A DNA stretch of 50,214 nucleotides from a virus. The notes under the pieces were generated by a model, which was not told the DNA's origin, did no database searches, and saw nothing but the letters and a program-made list of their open reading frames with translations. This document shows, in pieces, positions 8,337 through 16,386 of this stretch (its first letter is position 1; every line of letters begins with the position of its first letter). Location: IMG/VR virus record IMGVR_UViG_3300013126_000048, positions 1 to 50,214 of that record. The stretch is one strand, 5' to 3'. Made by a program: the position numbers and the translations under genes.

Positions 8337-8768
8337 TCAGCTGCGTGCGCGCGCAAGGTCGAGAGGTACGAGAAAGAGACCGCTCTTTTCACCACGATCG
8401 CGTCGGCGCGAGCGCGCATCGGCGATACAAACGGCCAGCTCATTTGCACCAGACGCAGACTCGTCCATCTTCGACTGAAGCACGTCCAGCTCAGCGGTCA
8501 AAGCTGAGCCAGAGCGCATCTCGGCCTGGATCTTCAGCGCCAATGCAACATCCAGCTCGCCGACGAAACCCAACTGCTTCAACAGAGAACCAAGAAGGGC
8601 GTCATCGAACTGCGCCTTTTGCCCCACCGCCTTCAACAGCTGCTCTTGCGTGATCTTACCCAGACGCAACAGCACATTGCCGATGCTGGTCGGATCGTCG
8701 AAACCGTTGCGGGATCGCGATGCGTCGTGGTTTTTTTCGGCTGATTGGCGTTTTCTGAACAACATCAT
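8337..8768 (-). CDS. Stand-alone GspE/PilB N-terminal (MshEN-like) domain protein
   Basis: 143 residues. Residues 27-85 (IGNVLLRLGKITQEQLLKAV, then LLGSLLKQLGFVGELDVALAL) match the duplicated helical motif that opens type II secretion and type IV pilus ATPases (T2SSE_N/MshEN). That domain usually binds partner proteins and in some family members binds cyclic di-GMP. No ATPase follows; the C-terminus is charged and ends in an Arg-rich tail. The motif's usual leading R-L-G is changed to S-I-G in the first copy, so ligand binding is uncertain. Two adjacent ATGs (8768, 8765) are possible starts. Confidence 0.6.
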   Translation of the reverse strand: MMLFRKRQSAEKNHDASRSRNGFDDPTSIGNVLLRLGKITQEQLLKAVGQKAQFDDALLGSLLKQLGFVGELDVALALKIQAEMRSGSALTAELDVLQSKMDESASGANELAVCIADARSRRRDRGEKSGLFLVPLDLARARS

Positions 8769-9013
8769 CCCTCCAACAACTTGACCGCTTCGATCAAGTG
8801 CTTTTGGTTCTCATTGCTGATCGTCAACACTTCAACCTGCTTAACCGTCATCTGGATCAAACGGTCATTCAAGTCTTGCTTCTCTTTGGCAAAAGCCGCG
8901 TGTGCGGTGCGGAGTTCCAAGTAGAAATGCCGCGTGATGAGCATGCAGATGCCCGTGATGGTCCAAGGCCCACCCTTTTGCAGCAATTCGACGAGTTGGC
9001 CCAACCACTCCAT
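8765..9013 (-). CDS. Small membrane-anchored coiled-coil protein (holin/spanin-like)
   Basis: 82 residues: a short N-terminus, one probable membrane segment (GGPWTITGICMLITRHFYL, residues 14-32), then a charged helix likely to form a coiled coil (AKEKQDLNDRLIQMTVKQVE). The layout resembles small lysis-associated or membrane-anchor proteins, but no family is recognised, and another gene (31324-31665) is the better holin candidate. Starts at ATG 9013 behind a run of G. Confidence 0.55.
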   Translation of the reverse strand: MEWLGQLVELLQKGGPWTITGICMLITRHFYLELRTAHAAFAKEKQDLNDRLIQMTVKQVEVLTISNENQKHLIEAVKLLEG

Positions 9014-9020
9014 GACCCCC

Positions 9021-9030
9021 CCATTCTAGG
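9021..9030 (-). promoter_or_regulatory. Weak copy of recurrent motif, CCTAGAATGG
   Basis: The minus strand reads CCTAGAATGG just 7 bases from the ATG at 9013. It shares CCTA-x-A with the better copies but lacks the TT. If it were a -10-type element the transcript would be nearly leaderless. Included for completeness. Confidence 0.2.
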
Positions 9031-9048
9031 GTGAACCGCGCGAAAGGG

Positions 9049-9855
9049 CTATCCGAGCTTCCCCTCCAACTTGGCTTTTCTGATAGCCGCACGGCCCTCG
9101 GCAATCATAGAGCGAACGTCATCGGGGCCCATAAGCAGGTTCAGTCCTGGCGCCACGGTGTCCAAGAAAACCACCTGCCCGTACTTCGCGTCCTCGATGT
9201 GCTCACGGTCAGCACCTGCGATCATGTTGTCGATGGATCCGGCGAGCCGATCCAACTTCGTCTTCGGTCGGGGGCGAACCTGGGGGTCCTTTGAGCCACG
9301 CACCTTCAACCCGATGACGGGGATCATAAGGTTCTTTCGGAACCAGCCGTCGTAGTCGAGGAGGAAGTTGGCGCCGCTCATCCCAGCGTCTTCGTGCAGG
9401 TCGCCGTCAATCGCGACCATGTCGAAGATGGGGAGGCACATGCTGGCGAAGAGACGGGGCGCCAAGTCACCCGTGGTGTGGATGTCGGTGCGACCCTTGG
9501 TCCAGTTGGAGCTGGCGATATGGAGACGGGGGCCCTTCAAGTCTTCGATCTTCTTCCCGAGAACGCGGGTGAACTCGGCTTGGAACTTCTTTCCCTGAAT
9601 CTGGCCTTCCTGACCACCACCGAATGGCCAGATGTGTGGGTCAAGGAAATTGCGGGGAAGGAGATCACAAACCATCTCCTCCATCTGCTTCGAAGTCTGG
9701 AACTTGGCCTTGATGGCTGACGCCACAGAGCCACCACTCGTAGTGACGGCCTCTTCGACGTCGATGCCCATGTCCGTGAGCTCGCAGTACGCGCCCACCT
9801 GCACGGGGTAACGCGTGCCGGAACCAGAGGCGGCGGTACGGATGGTCTTGTACAT
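9049..9855 (-). CDS. Patatin-like phospholipase
   Basis: 268 residues. The N-terminus fits the patatin fold: an oxyanion-loop-like SGSGTRYPVQVGAYCELTD, then a strand leading to the nucleophile motif T-T-S-G-G-S (in place of G-T-S-A-G). The second catalytic element is around HEDAGMSGANFLLDY (D-A-G in place of D-G-G/A). Patatins are serine-aspartate acyl hydrolases that cut membrane phospholipids. Here the gene lies among tail and fibre genes, suggesting a virion-borne or late lipase acting on host membranes; that is inference. Start is ATG 9855 (overlapping the upstream stop) or GTG 9858. The changed first Gly of GxSxG lowers certainty about activity. Confidence 0.72.
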   Translation of the reverse strand: MYKTIRTAASGSGTRYPVQVGAYCELTDMGIDVEEAVTTSGGSVASAIKAKFQTSKQMEEMVCDLLPRNFLDPHIWPFGGGQEGQIQGKKFQAEFTRVLGKKIEDLKGPRLHIASSNWTKGRTDIHTTGDLAPRLFASMCLPIFDMVAIDGDLHEDAGMSGANFLLDYDGWFRKNLMIPVIGLKVRGSKDPQVRPRPKTKLDRLAGSIDNMIAGADREHIEDAKYGQVVFLDTVAPGLNLLMGPDDVRSMIAEGRAAIRKAKLEGKLG

Positions 9856-10148
9856 CACGCACCGTCCTTGTTCGCGCGAAGCGTCTGCAACTCCGCCTCG
9901 AGGGCCTCGCTGCGTTTCTCCGCTTTCGTTGCACGGTTCTCGTTGTACTCCGCGCGCAGGTTCGCTGCGGCATACGCCTGATGATGCCCTTCGAGGGCGT
10001 TGGTCTTCTCACGATCCGCAGCGAGCAGAGAGCTGATCGAAGTGCGAAGGCCGCTGACCTCGTCCTTCAACAGCGTCCCCATCTTCTCGATGCCCGCAAC
10101 ACGCGATTCCATCTTCTTCTTCCAGTTTTCGTCATCATCGATTGACAT
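9855..10148 (-). CDS. Small coiled-coil protein
   Basis: 97 residues, highly charged and helical throughout, with heptad-like spacing (GIEKMGTLLKDEVSGLRTS, then NENRATKAEKRSEALEAEL). No domain or cysteine motif. It precedes the patatin gene with an overlap and could be a partner or chaperone. Start ATG 10148 follows GAGGGTGCC. Confidence 0.6.
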   Translation of the reverse strand: MSIDDDENWKKKMESRVAGIEKMGTLLKDEVSGLRTSISSLLAADREKTNALEGHHQAYAAANLRAEYNENRATKAEKRSEALEAELQTLRANKDGA

Positions 10149-10166
10149 GGCACCCTCACAAAAAAA

Positions 10167-10328
10167 TCAGCGTTGCTTTGCACGAATGAGCGCTTCGATC
10201 TGTTCTGGCGTCAAACCTAGTGTTTCGGCTTTGACCTTGGCCAACGGCGGCCCGCTCTTGTCCTGCGCCAAACCATTGGCGTCGACTTCAGTGACAGAGA
10301 TTTTGACCGTCTTGTCGGTGTCAGTCAT
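10167..10328 (-). CDS. Small unrecognised protein, 53 residues
   Basis: Minus-strand frame from ATG 10328 to TGA at 10167, fitting exactly between two genes. It encodes MTDTDKTVKISVTEVDANGL and ends TLGLTPEQIEALIRAKQR, an acidic start followed by a C-terminal helix. The stop of the upstream gene lies 2 bases away and the ribosome site (GGGAGTTGACC) is good. No family recognised. Confidence 0.6.
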   Translation of the reverse strand: MTDTDKTVKISVTEVDANGLAQDKSGPPLAKVKAETLGLTPEQIEALIRAKQR

Positions 10329-10330
10329 GG

Positions 10331-11020
10331 TCAACTCCCAATGTACCAGCGGTACAACATGCCCACGCGGCGCTCAGCGCCGCCGGCGACGGCGTCCAGA
10401 GAACAGCGCAGAAACAGACCCGGCGCCACAGGTGCGACTGTGGGCATGACGATCGTGTCCTGGTAGATGGGCACGGGCGGCAGGCGGTAGTTCTTCACGT
10501 AGCGCACGAGCTCGATGGGCGTGCCAAGCGGCAACCCATGCAGTGTGTGCAGACCCAGGACGTTGTTCTTGTCCACGACGCTGAAATGGCACATGTCACC
10601 GGCAACGGCGCCGGAGATCCAGAACTGTCCTCCCTGCACCAACATCTGTGTCGTGACCTCGATGTCCAAGATCGTAGTGACGCCCGGCGCGCCGACGAGC
10701 TCATAGCCCTCCAGGCGGGCCTGCTCGCTGGCGCTCAGGAACGTTGGGGCGAAGACAGGGTTGCCCTTGCTGTCGACGTGGCCGCCAGTTGGCAGGGGCA
10801 CGCCGTCGTGAGCCGCGATGACGGCGTCGAGTGCCACCTCCTCGGCCGGTGACAGCGGTGCGCGGAAGCGGAACGTGACCTGCACGTCGTCGAAGTCGAT
10901 GGCGTCGAGGACGACGGTGATGGTAGTTGCCGCCGCGACTTGCGCATGAAGTGCGTCGGCGGCGATGATGCCGTCCGAGGCTGTGAAGGCGCTGCGAGCG
11001 CGGACGTAGTTGCTGCTCAC
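10331..11020 (-). CDS. Virion structural protein, probable fibre/baseplate accessory
   Basis: 229 residues, beta-rich, with TTITVVLDAIDFDDVQVTFR early and a later GGQFWISGAVAGDMCHFSVV followed by NYRLPPVPIYQDTIVMP. No enzyme motif. The gene is translationally coupled (overlap at 11017-11020) to the large fibre-like protein upstream. It may cap, attach or fold the fibre. Function inferred from context. Confidence 0.6.
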   Translation of the reverse strand: MSSNYVRARSAFTASDGIIAADALHAQVAAATTITVVLDAIDFDDVQVTFRFRAPLSPAEEVALDAVIAAHDGVPLPTGGHVDSKGNPVFAPTFLSASEQARLEGYELVGAPGVTTILDIEVTTQMLVQGGQFWISGAVAGDMCHFSVVDKNNVLGLHTLHGLPLGTPIELVRYVKNYRLPPVPIYQDTIVMPTVAPVAPGLFLRCSLDAVAGGAERRVGMLYRWYIGS

Positions 11021-12528
11021 GAGATCCTCCAGATCGAGATACTGGCGCGGCGAATGCTGATCGTTGCACTAGAGCTACCGCGACTGAAGTCGAGAGCCAG
11101 CGTGTGTGCGGCAGCGGAGAGGTTGAACTCCCGCGTGCCGCCGCGCGACTCCCACTGATTCGCGACTGTTTGTCGGTTGGTGTTTTCAGCCTGCGTCACG
11201 CCGTCGACTTGTAACCGCGTCTGCGGGTCGCGGTTGGTGGTCCCGGTGCTCACCTCGCAGTACCACGTGATCATGTAGCGGCCTGCTGGCAACACCGGCG
11301 TCGTCAGTGTGACCTTGTTGACGTAGGTTGTGTTGGCGTTCGTCGACGTGCCAAGGCTCTCAGCGTTCTGCCGCTGCGTGCCCCACGGCCACATCGCGTC
11401 GTGCTGCGTCTTGTCCGTCGACGACATGAAGCCAGCGACGCTGGTCGTCGCGGCGGCGTGCTGGCTGCCGCCACCCCGACTGCCGTGCTGCGCGTCCGTC
11501 GCCAGAACGCCGACCCGCACGTCGTCGGCGTTGACGACGATGCTGCCGTCGGCGTTGGCGACGACATTGAATGTGCGGTCAGCGGAGAGGTCGCCGCCGC
11601 CCGTGAGTCCGGCGCCAGCGATCACCTGTCGCGTGTTCTGCACGATGACAACCAATGTCACCGCGCTGTTCTTGAGCAGCTTTCCCGTGGTCCCGTCGAA
11701 CAGGACGATGGCATCTGCGGTCGCCGAAGCGGGACCGTTGACGTTGCCTGACGCGGCCGGTCGCTGAAACCAAGCAGACCCGTCATAGATCCACTGACTG
11801 CCATCGTCAGTCTGATACGCCTCGTCACCTTCTTCGACGACGAGAGCGAGGCGAGCTGCGGCGTCGGCGACGACATCGAACGACGGCAGGGCGGATGATG
11901 GAATCTGAGCAGTTGGCACCTTGCCAGTGCCGTCAAGGCTGGCGAGTCCGTTGACCTGCGCCTTCTGCGCGGTGATGCGTGTGTCGGTCGCCGTGTTGAA
12001 GTCGCTGATCGTTGACGCCGTCTGCGTGCCGGTGTGCGTGGCGCGGTCTCGGAGTTGAGCGGCCGTGGCGCCGCCGGTCTGAGTCACGTTCAATGAAATC
12101 GGCTGTGCGAGTCCGTTGAGCTTCGTGACAATCTGCGCGCCGGTGTCGTTGACCTGTGCGCCAGCCTCGATGCCGTTGAGCTTGTTGCGTTCGGCCACGG
12201 AGGTGATGACGCCGCTGCCCGCGTCGGTGATGGCGTCGATGACAGCCTTGTTGCTGTGCGGGTGATGGGCAAACGGCAAGCCTGCGTGTGCACTGACCTG
12301 GTTGTCATCGAACGCTTGGGCCGCTGGGATCGTATCCCCGCCAGCCGACGCCGTGCGCAGCAGCGCGCCGCTGTTGAGGGCGGCGACGAGGTCGGCGCTG
12401 TTTTGTAGCGTTTGAAGATCGAAGGACAGCGCCAAGTCTCTCTCGACGCCGCTGGGGATAACGAGGCCAAGGTCGTCGACAGTGTAGCTGCTGGCTACTG
12501 TGCGCTTGACGAAGAACGTGGTGCTCAC
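11017..12528 (-). CDS. Tail-fibre-like protein with repeats
   Basis: 503 residues. It has features of phage fibres: NKLNGIEAGAQVNDTGAQ, RATHTGTQTASTISDF, and LASLDGTGKVPTAQIPSSAL, which are typical repeats of fibre shafts. A parallel-beta-rich middle and a C-terminal domain beginning near VTLTTPVLPAGRYMITWY (a TNF/C1q-like or jelly-roll tip) follow. Fibres bind the host surface. The chosen start is GTG 12528, which overlaps the upstream stop as GTGA and has GGAGGGACT ahead; an in-frame TTG at 12540 is less likely. Confidence 0.78.
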   Translation of the reverse strand: MSTTFFVKRTVASSYTVDDLGLVIPSGVERDLALSFDLQTLQNSADLVAALNSGALLRTASAGGDTIPAAQAFDDNQVSAHAGLPFAHHPHSNKAVIDAITDAGSGVITSVAERNKLNGIEAGAQVNDTGAQIVTKLNGLAQPISLNVTQTGGATAAQLRDRATHTGTQTASTISDFNTATDTRITAQKAQVNGLASLDGTGKVPTAQIPSSALPSFDVVADAAARLALVVEEGDEAYQTDDGSQWIYDGSAWFQRPAASGNVNGPASATADAIVLFDGTTGKLLKNSAVTLVVIVQNTRQVIAGAGLTGGGDLSADRTFNVVANADGSIVVNADDVRVGVLATDAQHGSRGGGSQHAAATTSVAGFMSSTDKTQHDAMWPWGTQRQNAESLGTSTNANTTYVNKVTLTTPVLPAGRYMITWYCEVSTGTTNRDPQTRLQVDGVTQAENTNRQTVANQWESRGGTREFNLSAAAHTLALDFSRGSSSATISIRRASISIWRIS

Positions 12529-13109
12529 GAGTCCCTCCAACGCACGAACACGTCGTAGGCGATGTCCTGCACACCACCGGCCGGCGACGCCGCGAAGACG
12601 TCGATACGGTCGCCGGCGGCGAAGTCGATGTTCGCGGTGATGTTCGCGTACACAAAGGCCGTCAGCGTCGTCGTCAACACGCTGACGCCGTTCACGCGCA
12701 CGTCAAGCTGCTTGGCAGGCTCACCGTCGGCGGCGAGCGCGACGACGCCGATGATGGTGCCGTCGCGAGGTGCGCGCACGCCCGTGCCTGTCTGCGGAGT
12801 CTGGATGCTGTTGTGGCGAAGGAGCTGGTTGTCGGCGTTGTCGTGGCCGAAGGAGAGCCGCGTCTCCGACGTCGACAGCCACTTCCCGCGCGTCTGATCT
12901 CGGAAGTAGAGGCCCTCGTAGCCGGCGTTGGTGTTGAGCCACAGGCTCGTGCCGTCGACCTCAGTGGGCGGCGTGGCGCCGACGTGGACCGGCGTGCTGT
13001 TGAGCATGTTCACGCGAATGCGCCCACTCGCATCCAGCTCTGGTACAGAGAACCCGCCACCTTGCTTGCGGAACGTGATGAGGCTTTGGAGCCAGACAAA
13101 GGGATTCAT
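12525..13109 (-). CDS. Fibre-associated structural protein
   Basis: 194 residues. It contains VPELDASGRIRVNML, GTSLWLNTNAGYEGLYFRD and a late beta-sandwich (ITANIDFAAGDRIDVFAA). The mixture resembles short fibre or collar proteins: a shaft start with a small jelly-roll. Coupled by overlaps on both sides (13106-13109 and 12525-12528) to other fibre genes. Function inferred. Confidence 0.6.
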   Translation of the reverse strand: MNPFVWLQSLITFRKQGGGFSVPELDASGRIRVNMLNSTPVHVGATPPTEVDGTSLWLNTNAGYEGLYFRDQTRGKWLSTSETRLSFGHDNADNQLLRHNSIQTPQTGTGVRAPRDGTIIGVVALAADGEPAKQLDVRVNGVSVLTTTLTAFVYANITANIDFAAGDRIDVFAASPAGGVQDIAYDVFVRWRDS

Positions 13110-13576
13110 GACTTGGTCACCACGTTCTTCACCGGCACACTGCCCGTGTTCGTGACCACGGCCGTCAGCGTTTCGACGACGACGCCAGCCGCGTTGCGGT
13201 GCCTGGTGCGGGCACCAGTGATCAGACCGTCTCCGTCTGCGGTCAGGCTGTCCATGTCGCGAATGAGCGTGCCGCCACCAACGTCCTGCGCCGTGACACT
13301 GACGATCACACCATCAGCGTTGAAGACCGGGACCTGTTCGTGGCTCTCATTGAGCGCGTGTGTGAAGTGGTCAAAATCCTCGTGCTGGGACTCACTGATG
13401 CCGCCGCCGGAACGCGGGTTGAACACGCCAAGGCCGTCACGAAGCTGGAACTCACCGACGCTAGGGTCGTAGGTCATCGCTCCGTTCTGCGATGGAGAAG
13501 CGCCCGCATCCGTCTCGAAGCGGATTTCCTCGTTCTCGACGAGCGGCCCTGCTTTCCTATCAGGAGTTGCGGGCAC
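13106..13576 (-). CDS. Structural protein, fibre cluster
   Basis: About 156 residues starting from GTG 13576 (VPATPDRKAGPLVENEEIRF); GTG 13585 is an alternative. The frame stays open further upstream, but that part runs antisense to nothing and overlaps the well-coded gene 13560-14099 in another frame, with Arg/Ser-rich nonsense composition, so the later start is preferred. The protein is acidic with EFQLRDGLGVFNPRSGG and a C-terminal half of beta strands (VVETLTAVVTNTGSVPV). No family recognised. Confidence 0.55.
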   Translation of the reverse strand: MPATPDRKAGPLVENEEIRFETDAGASPSQNGAMTYDPSVGEFQLRDGLGVFNPRSGGGISESQHEDFDHFTHALNESHEQVPVFNADGVIVSVTAQDVGGGTLIRDMDSLTADGDGLITGARTRHRNAAGVVVETLTAVVTNTGSVPVKNVVTKS

Positions 13577-14099
13577 GCCTGTCACCCTTCTTCTTGGGCC
13601 TCTCTTCCTGGGCTGCCTTCTTCGCAGCCTCAGCAGCGTCCTCGGCCGCGTACTGCTGCTTGATCGTGGGCTTCGGGCCCACGTCCTCGGGTGCGACGTC
13701 CTCAGCAGCGGCAGCGGCGAGAATAGATCGGACCTTGTTCTCTTCGTCCGTCTTGAACTTCGACACCGATGCCACAGCCGCCTCGAAGCCCATGACCCGA
13801 CCTTGGGCCATAGCCTTCGCCTGATGACTGCCAGCAACAAAGCTGCTGGCCACGCCCTTGGCCTTCATCAACCAGGACGTGACCAGCTTGCCTTGTTCCA
13901 AATCAAGAGTCCCACCATCAATCTCTTTCTGGACCGCAGCAATGACACCGTCGATTCCATCGGCGATCTTCACTGCTGCGGCACCAGAGCCATCAGCTCG
14001 AGACACATCACCTTTTGCAGCCTCGAGAGCGTCATCCATACGGACGCCGATCTCGTTGGCGGTGTGGATGCGGACCTCAGCTTTGGCGAGACTGCTCAT
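13560..14099 (-). CDS. Ala-rich helical protein of the fibre cluster
   Basis: 179 residues, strongly helical and Ala/Lys/Glu-rich. It has a long central helix (DGVIAAVQKEIDGGTLDLEQ) and a charged tail ending KKAAQEERPKKKGDRRARNS. No cysteine or enzyme motif. It lies between the large structural protein and the fibre genes and could be an assembly chaperone or an internal protein. Unknown function. Confidence 0.6.
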   Translation of the reverse strand: MSSLAKAEVRIHTANEIGVRMDDALEAAKGDVSRADGSGAAAVKIADGIDGVIAAVQKEIDGGTLDLEQGKLVTSWLMKAKGVASSFVAGSHQAKAMAQGRVMGFEAAVASVSKFKTDEENKVRSILAAAAAEDVAPEDVGPKPTIKQQYAAEDAAEAAKKAAQEERPKKKGDRRARNS

Positions 14100-14111
14100 G
14101 GGTAGTTCCTA

Positions 14112-16019
14112 TCAGATCTTCTTGACGATGCAGATGACGTCGCCGTTCTTGACCTTGTGCTCGAATCGCAGGGCGGCGGCGGGGGTCAGCGTCGAACCGG
14201 GGTAGTAGTCGTTGTTGGCACCCGAGTTGGCACCGGGGCGCTCGAGCTGGCCGTTGTAGTACACGTCGTAGTCGTTGAGGAAATCTCCCGCACTCATGTC
14301 CGGGAACGCGCCGTCGATGTTGCCGGCGGCGAGCGAGATGTCGATGTCCGCGTTCACGTTCGCCGTGACGTTGTGGTAGGTCTTGGTCTCGTTGCCCTGC
14401 GTGTAAGCGAGGTTGATGGCCTGCAACAGGCTGACCTCGCCAAAGTTCGTCTCGAAGTCGTCCCACTCAGCCGTGGTGTCCGAGAGCTTGATGCCGCTGG
14501 TCTGCGACCAGGTGCTGCCGGTCTGGTTGCCATCGTCGAGGTAGAGCTCGGCTGCGCCGAGGATGCGAAGATCATTCGCGCCCGTGCTCTCGATCAGACC
14601 GTTGGTCTCACCGATGTTGATGCGCTGACCGGCGGTGCCGACACGGAGGCCGTTGGCGAAGTCATTGATCACGGCGTCGACGTTGAACACGTCGACGGCC
14701 GCGTTGACCTGCACCTCGCTGGTGCCGCCGCCGCTGCCTTCGACGACTGCGAGGAGCTCCGCGTTGGCCAGGTCCCGTAGTGCCCAGCGGATGCCGCCAC
14801 TATTGAGATCCAAGAACGCATTGGTCGTCTGCTCGACCGGCGTGGTGCCTTGGTTGTCGTAGGCCACCTGGCGCGTAACCGTCGTCGACGCCGGCACGTC
14901 GACCGTGCTGCCCTTGAGAAAGTCCTGCTCATTCAGATCTTCGAGGGCCTTACGTTCGATGGCGCTGTAGTGGATGATCTTGCCGGCGAGGTCAGAAGAC
15001 GGCACGGCTTCCAATGCAGAACCTGTCGCGTTCTGACGCACGAAGCTGAGCTGCACGCGGTTCGGTGTCGTGGTCGTGGCCGTGCTGCCGTCGGTGGAGC
15101 TCTCGCTGTGAAACAGCGCATAGACCACGCGCTCACTCGACAGAATGGGATCATGTGTGACGCTGTCGACGACCGGACACAGGTTCTTCGGGCTCAGCGC
15201 ATTCGCGCCACCGACGAGCGTAAGAGAGTGCGCGCCGAAGGTACCGCCGTGCGCTGCCGCGACCGTGCCACGAGTCGTGACAGCGCCGATGGCGAGGGTG
15301 GTGTTGCCGGGGAGCTGCGACGCCAGGCTCAAGATTGCGACGCTGCTGTTCGCTCCACCACTGAGAGTCGCCCCACCCCACGATGCATTGGCCGCCGTCG
15401 TCGTCGTGGCATAGGCGTTACCGGCCGTGCCTCCGATCTTCGCCGCCACATCCATCGTGTCGCCGGCACCGGCAAGGGCACTGACGAAGGTGTTCGCAGT
15501 CGTTGCAGCAGCGTAGAGCGTGCCGGAGCCTGCTGCGAGGTTGATGGCCGCGATGAGGTTGTCGAGCGAGTCGCTGGCGCTGGCGCCGATGAGCACATTG
15601 CCGTCGACGTTTGTGAGTGCCGACTGGAACGTGTACGTCTTTCCACCGGCGTTGACGGTCTCACCGCCGGCGAAGTTGGCCGTCGCCGTGAGAGTGCCAG
15701 TCGCCAGCGTGCCGACGGGGACGTCGTTGATGTTGAAGACTTGGACGAGGACGCGCTTGCGCTCGAGGTCATGGAGCTCTTGGTTCAGGTTCTGAACGCC
15801 GCGCTTGACGCCGTTCTCGAACGTCACCGGAGCGACGAGGTCGTCGTACCAGTTGCCCGTCTGCACATCGCGCAAAAGGCTTGCGATGGAGCGGAGGTTG
15901 TTGAGGTCGTCCTCGATGGTAACCGACGCGCTCTCCATCGCCGACGCAGGCGCGACGTTGTCGACGAAGAGGTCGGAACTGCGGATCTGCTCAGCCTGGC
16001 GGAAGAATGTGCGGGCCAT
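14112..16019 (-). CDS. Large beta-rich virion protein (baseplate/fibre type)
   Basis: 635 residues. The first 110 are helical (ARTFFRQAEQIRSSDLFVDN). Then comes a module found in many phage structural proteins, recognisable by GGKTYTFQSALTNVDGNVLI followed by ASDSLDNLIAAINLA. A long beta region follows, and the C-terminal 60 residues form a small sandwich with the signature DVYYNGQLERP...LRFEHKVKNGDVICIV. A related C-terminal sandwich makes up the next upstream gene. Likely a baseplate, tail-tip or fibre component. Starts at ATG 16019 behind AGGAGCACC, with a candidate promoter 41 bases upstream inside the end of the preceding gene. Confidence 0.7.
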   Translation of the reverse strand: MARTFFRQAEQIRSSDLFVDNVAPASAMESASVTIEDDLNNLRSIASLLRDVQTGNWYDDLVAPVTFENGVKRGVQNLNQELHDLERKRVLVQVFNINDVPVGTLATGTLTATANFAGGETVNAGGKTYTFQSALTNVDGNVLIGASASDSLDNLIAAINLAAGSGTLYAAATTANTFVSALAGAGDTMDVAAKIGGTAGNAYATTTTAANASWGGATLSGGANSSVAILSLASQLPGNTTLAIGAVTTRGTVAAAHGGTFGAHSLTLVGGANALSPKNLCPVVDSVTHDPILSSERVVYALFHSESSTDGSTATTTTPNRVQLSFVRQNATGSALEAVPSSDLAGKIIHYSAIERKALEDLNEQDFLKGSTVDVPASTTVTRQVAYDNQGTTPVEQTTNAFLDLNSGGIRWALRDLANAELLAVVEGSGGGTSEVQVNAAVDVFNVDAVINDFANGLRVGTAGQRINIGETNGLIESTGANDLRILGAAELYLDDGNQTGSTWSQTSGIKLSDTTAEWDDFETNFGEVSLLQAINLAYTQGNETKTYHNVTANVNADIDISLAAGNIDGAFPDMSAGDFLNDYDVYYNGQLERPGANSGANNDYYPGSTLTPAAALRFEHKVKNGDVICIVKKI

Positions 16020-16052
16020 GGTGGTGCTCCTGTGCGACGGTCAAAAACCGAC

Positions 16053-16319
16053 CTACGCAGAAATATAGTCTGCAAGTAGGTGATCTCCCACTTTGGGAAT
16101 CACCAAGAAATTGACGGTGTCGTAGCCTGCGCCGGGACCGCCGGACTCCGTGATGCTGTAGTCGAGCGTCAACGAAAGTCGCTGCCCGTTGTAGTAGACC
16201 GCGTGTGCCGCTGGGTTAAACTTGTCCGGCGTCGTGTACACCTGGTTCACGCCGTTGATCGGACCCGCGAGTCCGACACCGTACTTCTGCGTATGGGCCC
16301 GCCGTCGCGCAATGATCAC
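16053..16319 (-). CDS. Small YYNG-type beta-sandwich protein
   Basis: 88 residues starting from GTG 16319 behind a strong AGGAGGT site. Core pattern: VYYNGQRLSLTLDYSI, an aromatic/Gly turn, VNFLVIPKVGDHLLADYI. The same YYNG-x-L...DY...F...GD arrangement ends the 635-residue protein encoded directly downstream, so the two probably share a small Ig-like domain. It is separated from the capsid gene by a terminator. Confidence 0.6.
   Translation of the reverse strand: MIIARRRAHTQKYGVGLAGPINGVNQVYTTPDKFNPAAHAVYYNGQRLSLTLDYSITESGGPGAGYDTVNFLVIPKVGDHLLADYISA
16061..16068 (-). promoter_or_regulatory. Candidate phage promoter motif CTATATTT
   Basis: The minus strand reads GACTATATTTCTG, lying within the last codons of the gene at 16053-16319 and 41 bases before the start at 16019. 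It matches the recurrent motif except for the leading base. It would give the large structural gene its own transcript. Confidence 0.42.
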
Positions 16320-16334
16320 CGTCGACCTCCTAAG

Positions 16335-16357
16335 AAAAAAGGCACCACAGGGGTGCC
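16335..16357 (-). terminator. Intrinsic terminator after the major capsid gene
   Basis: A 6-bp GC stem (GGCACC/GGTGCC at 16341-16346 and 16352-16357) with a 5-base loop, flanked on the minus strand by a run of T (the A run at 16335-16340). The stem can be extended by A-T pairs. It lies 30 bases past the capsid stop, as expected for a heavily expressed gene. Confidence 0.8.
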
Positions 16358-16386
16358 TTTTCTCCGAGAGGCACCACCCGTATCAA

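Noticed and set aside
16326-16360. Plus-strand terminator reading of the hairpin at 16335-16357
   Set aside because: A short T run exists on the plus side too, but all local genes are on the minus strand, so the minus reading is preferred.
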